A stretch of 10,679 nucleotides of DNA, taken from DATLFI01 sp035524895. Its GTDB lineage: Bacteria > Acidobacteriota > Thermoanaerobaculia > Multivoradales > Multivoraceae. The stretch covers positions 1 to 10,679 of the forward strand of contig DATLFI010000064.1 in NCBI GenBank assembly GCA_035524895.1, given 5' to 3'. The notes under the pieces are model-generated. The model saw only the letters and a list, made by a program, of their open reading frames with translations, was not told the DNA's origin and did not search any database. The first letter of the stretch is position 1, and the number at the start of each line of letters is the position of its first letter. The position numbers were made by a program, and so were the translations under genes. Shown piece after piece: positions 1-5,847 of this stretch.

Positions 1-927
1 CACGATCTCAGGCTGCGTGCTCTGCTGTGCGTGCCGATGATCGCGGGGGATGACGTCTACGGTGTCATCCAGCTCGCCGGGTCGGACTCGAGGCTGCCGT
101 TCAGCCGCAGCGACATGCTGCTGTTGCTCGGGATCGCCGGACAGACTGCGCTCGCGCTCGCCAATGCCAACCTGCACCGTCGCACGCTCCAGCAGGAGCT
201 GATGGACAAGGATCTCGGCCTCGCGATCAAGATCCAGCGCAGCTTTCTGCCGCAGCAGACTCCCCAGCACGAGCGCTACAGCTTCGCCCATCGATACACG
301 CCGGCGCTGCAGGTGGGCGGTGACTACTACGGCTACCTGGAGCCGGGAGGGGACGTCGCGGGCGTCGCCGTGGGCGATGTGTCGGGCAAGGGCGTTTCGG
401 CGGCCCTCTACATGGCCCGTCTGGCGAGTGAGATCCGCTATCTGTCCGTGGGTCAGAGCCGGCCCGCGCCGGTCCTCGAACGGCTCAACGACGTGCTCGT
501 GGCCGGCGACTCGGACGGAATGTTCGTGACGCTGATCCTGTGCATGGTCGACACCAAGCTGCACCGCATGGCCGTGGCCAACGCCGGGCACCACGCGCCT
601 GTGGTCTGCAGCGCGAGCGGCACTGTGGTCGACCTGTCGGTGCCGGGAAACGTGCCGCTGGGCGTCATGCCCGGGGCAAAGTTCGAGGACGCGCTATTCG
701 AGCTCGATCCCGGCGACACGGTGTTGCTCTACACCGATGGCGTGAACGAGGCCGAGAACGTCGATGGTGAGCAGTTCGGCACCGAGCGTCTGAACGCTGC
801 ACTGCAGGCCTCCGACCGCACGCCCGAGGGAGCGGCGCAGACGCTCTATGATCGCGTAATGACCTTCGCCGGCTCGGCGGCTCAGAGCGACGACATCGCG
901 GTCGTCACGTTCGGTCCGAAGGCCTGA
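1..927 (+). CDS. GAF-SpoIIE (PP2C-type) serine phosphatase, 5' end missing
   Basis: The reading frame is open from the first base, so the gene starts upstream; 308 C-terminal residues are visible. Residues 1-55 are the end of a GAF-like sensor domain (RALLCVPM, then GVIQL). A short helical linker follows, and from about residue 78 a SpoIIE/RsbU-type PP2C phosphatase domain. Visible family motifs are QRSFLPQ (79-85), VGGDYY (105-110), GDVSGKG (125-131), YTDG (244-247) and SDDIAVV (296-302); their Asp residues are those that bind the two metal ions in this family. The usual GGDYYD is GGDYYG here, but the metal-binding Asp of GGD is kept. Such enzymes dephosphorylate phospho-Ser/Thr on STAS-domain proteins in partner-switching systems, and a STAS gene lies immediately downstream, convergent. 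That link is inference. Domain identity is secure; the ligand of the GAF domain is unknown. Confidence 0.93.
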   Translation, partial: HDLRLRALLCVPMIAGDDVYGVIQLAGSDSRLPFSRSDMLLLLGIAGQTALALANANLHRRTLQQELMDKDLGLAIKIQRSFLPQQTPQHERYSFAHRYTPALQVGGDYYGYLEPGGDVAGVAVGDVSGKGVSAALYMARLASEIRYLSVGQSRPAPVLERLNDVLVAGDSDGMFVTLILCMVDTKLHRMAVANAGHHAPVVCSASGTVVDLSVPGNVPLGVMPGAKFEDALFELDPGDTVLLYTDGVNEAENVDGEQFGTERLNAALQASDRTPEGAAQTLYDRVMTFAGSAAQSDDIAVVTFGPKA

Positions 928-937
928 TCCGAGAGTG

Positions 938-954
938 AGCGGCCGGTCGCCGCT
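938..954. terminator. short hairpin between convergent genes
   Basis: AGCGGC and GCCGCT form a perfect 6-bp stem around a 5-base loop (CGGTC), 10 bases after the phosphatase stop. The right arm overlaps the stop codon of the convergent STAS gene. There is no uninterrupted T tract on either side, so it is at best a weak bidirectional terminator. Confidence 0.3.
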
Positions 955-1612
955 ACTTCGACTTCTTCTTCTGCTCGAGGAAGGGCGGAGCCTCGCCCTT
1001 GCGGAGCAGCTCGATGGCGAGCTCCTCGACCGAGCTGCGTCGCGGCTTCTCCGGCTCGGCGGCCGGCCCGACCGCGGAGGGAGCGTCGGTTGGGGGCTGC
1101 TGCTTGGCCGCCGGCTTCTTGGCCGGTGTCGCGGGGGCGGGCGCTGCCACCCTGGGCTTGGCCGCGGGAGCCGTGGGTTTCGGCGCGACGGCTTCCTTGG
1201 CCGGCTCCTTGGCGGGAGGTACGGGAGCGGCCTTCGGCTTGGCCTTGGCCGGCTTGGTGGAAGCGCCGAGGCGTTGGCGTTCGGTCTCTGCGAGCGCGTG
1301 CTTGCGGTCTGCAACGATGTTGAAGATGCGGGTGAATCCCGCGATGTCGAACACCTCTCGGACTTGCGGGCTGAGCGACGACAGAACCAGCGACCCGCTC
1401 AGGCCGGGAAGGCGCTTGCCCAGCATCACGAGGACTCGCAGGCCGGCGCTGGAGACGTAGTCGAGCCGGACGAAATCGATCACGTAGTGGACGTTGCCAC
1501 CGTTGACCAGCTCGAGCATCCGCTTCTCGAAGTCTCGCGAGGTGGTGGTATCCAGCCGGCCTACCGGCGCCAGCACCAAAACGTCACCCTCGCGTTCTTC
1601 GACGATTTCCAT
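953..1612 (-). CDS. STAS-domain anti-sigma factor antagonist-like protein with Ala/Pro/Lys-rich tail
   Basis: This is a 219-residue protein. Residues 1-108 form a STAS domain like SpoIIAA/RsbV. The stretch DYVSSAGLRVL (51-61) aligns with the loop holding the phosphorylated serine, which predicts Ser55 as phosphoacceptor. Such proteins bind a kinase/anti-sigma factor when unphosphorylated. Residues 115-190 are a low-complexity, basic Ala-Pro-Lys linker. The last 29 residues return to ordered composition (SVEELAIELLRKG, then PPFLEQKKK), suggesting a tethered short helix of unknown use. Classical antagonists are only about 110 residues, so the tail is unusual. I chose the ATG at 1612 because GAGGA (1618-1622) lies 5 bases before it and the STAS fold starts at once; the frame stays open further upstream, but only through a repeat element. 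No cognate kinase is in the window. Confidence 0.9.
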   Translation of the reverse strand: MEIVEEREGDVLVLAPVGRLDTTTSRDFEKRMLELVNGGNVHYVIDFVRLDYVSSAGLRVLVMLGKRLPGLSGSLVLSSLSPQVREVFDIAGFTRIFNIVADRKHALAETERQRLGASTKPAKAKPKAAPVPPAKEPAKEAVAPKPTAPAAKPRVAAPAPATPAKKPAAKQQPPTDAPSAVGPAAEPEKPRRSSVEELAIELLRKGEAPPFLEQKKKSK

Positions 1613-1677
1613 GCCCGTCCTCGCACACACCCAGACTGCTCCTGCGACAGTAGCACGCCCGCTGTTGCGGCACTTTA

Positions 1678-1701
1678 GGAGCCCGTGGTGAAACCCGCGT
1701 G
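1678..1701 (+). repeat. left terminal inverted repeat of the MITE-like element
   Basis: It begins GGAGCCCGTGGTGAAACCC and is preceded by TA. It pairs with 1985-2008 with two mismatches, at positions 14 and 20 of the repeat. Confidence 0.75.
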
Positions 1702-1984
1702 AGGCTGCGCGCGGGGATCTGCGGCCGCTGGCAAGGCGTGGCCGACGAACGCGATGCGGTGCCATCGTGCAGGAGGCCCAACGTAGCCAGCGACCGCAAA
1801 CCCCCGCGCCCAAAGCGGTTGGGGCGGCGTGGGGCCGTCTGCGGTGTTGCGCTCGCTCAGCGATGGACCCAGCATCGCCACCGCTCGCGCGCCAACGCGG
1901 AGCCGCCGGTAGAGCCACTGCAGGCGAAAGACCTTCCCCGCGCACCGCATGAGCATCCGGCCCCACGGCGCTCCCAACGCAGCC

Positions 1985-2008
1985 CACGGGGGTTCCACCA
2001 CGGGCTCC
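1985..2008 (-). repeat. right terminal inverted repeat of the MITE-like element
   Basis: Read on the minus strand it begins GGAGCCCGTGGTGGAACCC, mirroring the left repeat. It is followed on the plus strand by TA. Confidence 0.75.
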
Positions 2009-2059
2009 TATCCGCCGGGTCGTCTCGGCAGTGCTGGCCGTGCCCCTTGCTGTTCTTCG

Positions 2060-2068
2060 TGTTCTAAT
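2060..2068 (+). promoter_or_regulatory. candidate extended -10 promoter for the protease-pair operon
   Basis: TGTTCTAAT fits an extended -10 element (TGn plus TCTAAT, 5 of 6 to TATAAT). No convincing -35 lies 16-18 bases upstream. Transcription would start near 2075, just past the MITE-like element. Confidence 0.35.
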
Positions 2069-2075
2069 CGGCGAA

Positions 2076-2116
2076 ACGGTCCGATACCGTCGAGACGAGC
2101 CGCGCGGTAGCGCGGC
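2076..2116 (+). other. two adjacent hairpins in the leader of the protease-pair operon
   Basis: ACGGT/ACCGT (2076-2080 with 2086-2090) forms a 5-bp hairpin. GCCGCGC/GCGCGGC (2099-2105 with 2110-2116) forms a perfect 7-bp hairpin with a GGTA loop. TCGTCTCG at 2020-2027 is also complementary to 2091-2098, directly between them. If transcription starts at 2075 only the two hairpins are in the RNA. No known riboswitch class is recognised, and chance pairing in GC-rich DNA is possible. Confidence 0.3.
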
Positions 2117-2191
2117 AACACGACCGGTCGCCGTCTATCGCCTTCGAGAGGGAGGCCCTCGAGGCCGCAGGCATAGGTGGAGGAACGCTAG

Positions 2192-3316
2192 ATGAACGCT
2201 GCTCAGCCCGCTGCTCGATCCTCGGTGCTCGAGAGCTTCGGGGCGCGCGGCTCCGTGGCCGAGGAGCTCCTCGAGTACAACCGCAACGTCTTCGACGCGC
2301 AGGCTTTCGAGCGCGCGCCACCCCTGCCGCTGGCTGACGAGGCCCATCTCGAGGCCTGGCGCGAGTACGTCGCGGACGCCGGAGGGCGCGGGGTCCTCGA
2401 TGCTCTCCGAGAGCGTCTGGTCCAGCTGCGGTTCCCGATCGCGGCAGGGGTGAGCCAGAGCACGGAGTACCTGGCCGCAACGCGACGGGGCGAGCTCCCG
2501 TCGAACGGCGCGGGCCTCGAGCTGGAGCGGCCGGAGCTGCTACGGCTCTCGATCCACGAGACGCCGGCGGGTTCGATCCCGGTGCTGATCGTGCCCTCGC
2601 GCGCCGACTTCGAGCGGCTGGTACAGGCCTTCGTGCATCGCAACGAGCCCAAGCTCGTGCCGCCCTCCATGGGCGCCTGCATCGTCAGCGGGCTCAACAA
2701 CTGGTCGCGGGTGGCTGCCTACCGTCGGCGATGGGAGAGCGGGGGAGGCGATCCCGCCTCGTGGCAAGCCGAGTTTCAGCGACTGATCCCGCACAAGGAC
2801 CGCTACCAGGATCGTTTCATCGTCCTCTCGACCGGCTACTACAGCGCCGTGGAGCCCGAGGCACTCGGCCTCTCACCCGAAGAGTGGCTCGAAAGGTCGC
2901 TGGTCGTTCGGCGAGATCACGAGTGCACCCACTACTTCACGCTGCGGGTGCTGGGTGCGATGCGCAACAACTTGCTCGACGAGCTGATAGCCGACTATGT
3001 GGGTCTGGTCGCAGCGTTCGGCGCCTACTCTCCGCGAGCCGCGATGCTGTTCCTCGGCATCGGGACGGGCGAGCGTGAGAGTGGCCGGATTCACAACTAT
3101 CGAGGTCAGCCGCCTCTCTCCGACGAAGCCTTCGAAGTGCTGCGGCGCATGGTGTGCGCAGCGGTCGAGAACCTCGCCGCGCTCAACCAGGCCGCCCCGG
3201 AGCGGCTGCGCGAACCTGCGCGGGTGGCGGCGACGATCCTGGCTCTGGCACGCCGAAACCTGGAGCAGCTCGCCGCACCAGGAGGCGGTCCGCCCCTCTC
3301 GGAGATCCTCGCGTGA
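2192..3316 (+). CDS. unknown protein with thermolysin-like HExxH zinc-protease motif
   Basis: This is a 374-residue soluble protein with no signal peptide or membrane segment, so probably cytoplasmic. I do not recognise the family as a whole. Its C-terminal half contains HECTHYFT (243-250), an HExxH zinc-binding and catalytic motif, followed by LDELIADYVG (262-271). The spacing and pattern copy thermolysin-type gluzincins (HExTHxxT, then NExxSDxxG), which predicts His243 and His247 as zinc ligands, Glu244 as catalytic base and Glu264 as the third ligand. The N-terminal 230 residues are unassigned; the protein ends in an Ala/Leu/Arg-rich helical stretch. The start ATG has GGAGG at 2179-2183, 8 bases upstream. 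The stop overlaps the next start (GTGA), so it is cotranslated with the Lon-like protease. The family call from the motif is firm enough to suggest a metallopeptidase; the substrate is unknown. Confidence 0.85.
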   Translation: MNAAQPAARSSVLESFGARGSVAEELLEYNRNVFDAQAFERAPPLPLADEAHLEAWREYVADAGGRGVLDALRERLVQLRFPIAAGVSQSTEYLAATRRGELPSNGAGLELERPELLRLSIHETPAGSIPVLIVPSRADFERLVQAFVHRNEPKLVPPSMGACIVSGLNNWSRVAAYRRRWESGGGDPASWQAEFQRLIPHKDRYQDRFIVLSTGYYSAVEPEALGLSPEEWLERSLVVRRDHECTHYFTLRVLGAMRNNLLDELIADYVGLVAAFGAYSPRAAMLFLGIGTGERESGRIHNYRGQPPLSDEAFEVLRRMVCAAVENLAALNQAAPERLREPARVAATILALARRNLEQLAAPGGGPPLSEILA

Positions 3317-5745
3317 AGCCCGGTGAATCGTCGGCAGAGGACCGACTTCGGCTGCCGCCGGACCGCCTGCGGTGGCGGTGCCCGCCGTCTTGGGTCCCGG
3401 CTGACAGCACCGCAGAGCTCCCAGCCGCCACCGGGCTCGAGGGCCAGGTGGACGCGCTGGAGGCGCTCCGGTTCGGGCTCGAGAGCCGCGGCAAGGCCAA
3501 CAATGTGTTCCTGGCCGGCATCTTCGGCGGAGGGCGGTTGCAGCTCCTCCGCGAGCTCGTCGAAGAGCATCGCGGCGAAGGCACACCGCGCAACGAGTAT
3601 GCCTACGTCTGCAACTTCTCGGCGCCGGAACGACCGCGGCTGCTGCGTCTTCCCGCCGGCAGTGGCGCGCACTTCAAGCGGCACATGCGGAAGTTCGCGA
3701 GCTACGTCGAGACGGAGCTCGGACAGGCGCTCGAGTCGGATGCGATCCGGCTCCGGCAGGACGCGATCTCTCGCCGGGAGAAAGAGGAGCTGGCCCAGGT
3801 CACCGAGCCCTTCAAGCAGGGACTGCTGGATGCCGGTCTGGAGCTGGTATCCGTTCGACACGAGGGAACGCCGATGGCGACGCCGGCGCTGTTGCCGCTG
3901 GTCGACGACCAGCCGGTGGCCCCAGAGGTCTTCGAGCAGATGCACGAGGACGGCGAGGTTCCGGCGGATCGATACCGGGCCTACAGGAAGTCGATTGCCG
4001 GCTACCAGGAGCGGCTCGCCGAGATGACCGCCAAGGTCGGCCGTATCGTCCGCGAGAGCGCAGAGCGCCGCAAGGAGGTTCTGGAGTCTCCTGCTCGCGC
4101 GCTGCTGCAGCAGGCGATCACGCCCATCCTCCAGGAGTTCGCGCTGCCGGAAGTCGTCAGCTACCTCGGCGAGGTCATCGACGATGTGATCGAGAATCGC
4201 ATCGAGGGATCAGCGGTACGCCAGTTCGACGCCGACACCGTCTATGGCGTCAACCTGCTCGAGCCGCGGGAAGCGGACGGGCCGCCTCCGGTGATCGTCG
4301 AAGGCAACCCGTCGCTGTTCAACCTGCTCGGCGGGATCGACGCCACCCCGCGCAACGGCGACCCTCACGACCACGCCGAGCACTTGACGGTGCGCGCCGG
4401 TTCCCTGCTGCGCGCCGATGGCGGTTACCTCCTGCTCGACGCCCGCGATCTGGTTTCGGAGGACGGCTCGTGGAAGCTGCTGGTGCGCGCGCTGTCGAGC
4501 GGCGTGCTCGAGCTCAGCCCTCCGGGTGCTTCGCGCACGGGAGCTCGCGAGTTGGTCAAGCCTGATCCCATCCCGATCGAGGTGAGGGTCGTCGTGCTCG
4601 GCGACCTCGGTCTGTTCCGCCGCCTGGAGACCACGGATCCCGACTTCCGCGACCTGTTCAAGGTTCTGGTGGTCCTCGAATCCACCCTTCCGCGCGACCC
4701 CGAAAGCGTGCACCGCTATGCCGGCGTGGTAGCGCGCCTCGCGCGCCAAGAGGCGCTGCCGCCGTTCGACCGCGGTGCTATCCAGTGCCTGGTCGAGGCG
4801 GGCGCCCGGCTCGCAGACCGACCGAACGAGCTGTCGACGCGCTTCGATCTGATCGAGGACATCTCGTGCGAGGCGGCCTACCTGACGCTGCGCCGGCGCG
4901 CGCCGGCCGTCGAGCGGGACGACGTCGAGCACGCCATGGTCCGGATCTTGCGCCGCTCGGATCCGCCGGCGCGCCGTTACCGGTACCTGTTGCGTTGCGG
5001 TCGCTTCAACGTCCGCACCAGCGGCGCGGAGGTCGGCCAGGTCAACGGCCTGGCGTTGATGCGATCGACACAGCTTCCGTACGGCATTCCCGCGCGGCTC
5101 ACCGCGACCGTCGGACCGGGTACTGCGGGCATCGTCGACATCGAGAACGAAGCGGCGTTGGGCGGCAGCATCCACACCAAGGGATTCCACATTTTCGGCG
5201 GCGTGCTGCGCCGCCTGCTCGATGCGGATCATCCGCTGGTGCTCTCGGCCTCGGTGGCGTTCGAGCAGAGCTACGGGCGGATCGACGGCGATTCGGCGTC
5301 GGCCGCGGAAGCTTGCTGCCTGCTGAGCGCGCTGGCCGAGGTGCCCGTGCGGCAGGGGCTGGCGATGACCGGGTCGATCGACCAGCTGGGCAACATCCAG
5401 GCCGTCGGCGGCTGTAACGAGAAGGTCGAGGGCTTCTACGATGCCTGCGTGGAGACAGGCCTTACCGGCGACCAAGGCGTGATCGTGCCGCGCTCCAACC
5501 TGGGCGACCTGATGCTGCGACCCGACCTCGTCGCCGCCTGCGAACGCGGGGAGTTCCACCTCTATGCGGTCAGCCGGCTCGAGGAGTCCCTGGAGCTCTT
5601 CACCGGCGTCGTGGCGGGCGAGCGCCGGGTAGACGGTTCGTTCCCCGAGGACTCTGTCCTGGGTCGAGCGGCCGCGCGGGCGAAGGAGCTGTGGCGGCAG
5701 TCGACGCGCCGCCAGCCGCGACCCGCCGGGGTCGCGACGGAGTAG
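3313..5745 (+). CDS. Lon-like (LonB/AAA_32-type) serine protease with aberrant Walker A
   Basis: This is an 810-residue protein related to the AAA_32 plus Lon_C family (bacterial LonB-like/YcbZ group), acting as a cytoplasmic Ser-Lys protease. The N-terminal ATPase-like part has GIFGGGR (69-75) where Walker A belongs: the Lys is Arg and no Thr/Ser follows. A YLLLDARDL Walker-B-like strand lies at 372-380. Residues 140-260 are helical and charged, as in the family insert. The protease domain, about 555-765, has IDGDSAS (657-663) and NEKVEGF (702-708); Ser661 and Lys704 are 43 residues apart, the same spacing as the dyad in E. coli Lon. I chose GTG 3313 over in-frame starts further upstream because it overlaps the preceding stop, has GGAG at 3301-3304 with an 8-base spacer, and avoids a long gene overlap. 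ATP use may be weak or absent. Confidence 0.93.
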   Translation: MKPGESSAEDRLRLPPDRLRWRCPPSWVPADSTAELPAATGLEGQVDALEALRFGLESRGKANNVFLAGIFGGGRLQLLRELVEEHRGEGTPRNEYAYVCNFSAPERPRLLRLPAGSGAHFKRHMRKFASYVETELGQALESDAIRLRQDAISRREKEELAQVTEPFKQGLLDAGLELVSVRHEGTPMATPALLPLVDDQPVAPEVFEQMHEDGEVPADRYRAYRKSIAGYQERLAEMTAKVGRIVRESAERRKEVLESPARALLQQAITPILQEFALPEVVSYLGEVIDDVIENRIEGSAVRQFDADTVYGVNLLEPREADGPPPVIVEGNPSLFNLLGGIDATPRNGDPHDHAEHLTVRAGSLLRADGGYLLLDARDLVSEDGSWKLLVRALSSGVLELSPPGASRTGARELVKPDPIPIEVRVVVLGDLGLFRRLETTDPDFRDLFKVLVVLESTLPRDPESVHRYAGVVARLARQEALPPFDRGAIQCLVEAGARLADRPNELSTRFDLIEDISCEAAYLTLRRRAPAVERDDVEHAMVRILRRSDPPARRYRYLLRCGRFNVRTSGAEVGQVNGLALMRSTQLPYGIPARLTATVGPGTAGIVDIENEAALGGSIHTKGFHIFGGVLRRLLDADHPLVLSASVAFEQSYGRIDGDSASAAEACCLLSALAEVPVRQGLAMTGSIDQLGNIQAVGGCNEKVEGFYDACVETGLTGDQGVIVPRSNLGDLMLRPDLVAACERGEFHLYAVSRLEESLELFTGVVAGERRVDGSFPEDSVLGRAAARAKELWRQSTRRQPRPAGVATE

Positions 5746-5777
5746 GCAGGCCTCGGGCGGTGCCGCGGCGGGCTCAG

Positions 5778-5794
5778 GGGCGCAGGGAGCGCCC
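5778..5794. terminator. hairpin between convergent Lon-like and TonB-receptor genes
   Basis: GGGCGC and GCGCCC form a perfect 6-bp stem with a 5-base loop (AGGGA), in the 102-bp gap between two convergent stop codons. No T tract follows on either strand, so terminator function is only suggested by position. Confidence 0.35.
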
Positions 5795-5847
5795 GACCGT
5801 GTCGGAGCGCTACCTGCTGCGAAGACGCACCCCGCCGGCGCAGAGAC

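Larger units (their letters stand above)
1676..2010. mobile_element. MITE-like non-autonomous element with TA-flanked inverted repeats
   Basis: The ends carry inverted repeats, 1678-1701 and 1985-2008, matching at 22 of 24 positions. Both are bordered on the outside by the dinucleotide TA (1676-1677 and 2009-2010). Similarity continues inward for about 7 more bases (GGCTGCG) after a one-base indel. The 331-bp interior holds no recognisable transposase. A minus-strand frame of 108 codons (2001 to 1675) spans it, but it reads as Arg/Ala/Pro-rich sequence without a recognisable domain, and I do not annotate it as a gene. TA duplication is the hallmark of IS630/Tc1-mariner transposition, so a MITE mobilised by such an enzyme is the best inference. 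It fills most of the 579-bp gap between the STAS gene and the gene at 2192. Confidence 0.65.

Noticed and set aside
1852..1863. TTGCGCTCGCTC shared between the MITE-like element and the region near 8896
   Set aside because: Only 12 bases of low-complexity GC-rich sequence are shared and flanks do not match, so no second element copy is supported.
1613..1987. Extending the STAS protein N-terminally by 125 codons
   Set aside because: The extension runs through the repeat element, whereas ATG 1612 has a good Shine-Dalgarno and starts the STAS fold directly.
1675..2001. 108-codon minus-strand frame upstream of the STAS gene
   Set aside because: It coincides almost exactly with the TA-bordered inverted-repeat element and shows no domain; its start and stop lie in the repeat ends.
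3154..3312. Earlier in-frame starts for the Lon-like protease
   Set aside because: They would overlap the preceding gene by up to about 160 bases with non-conserved Arg-rich sequence; GTG 3313 gives the standard four-base overlap.
4210..5559. 449-codon minus-strand frame opposite the Lon-like protease
   Set aside because: It is an antisense shadow with no recognisable domain, while the plus strand carries the complete Ser-Lys protease.
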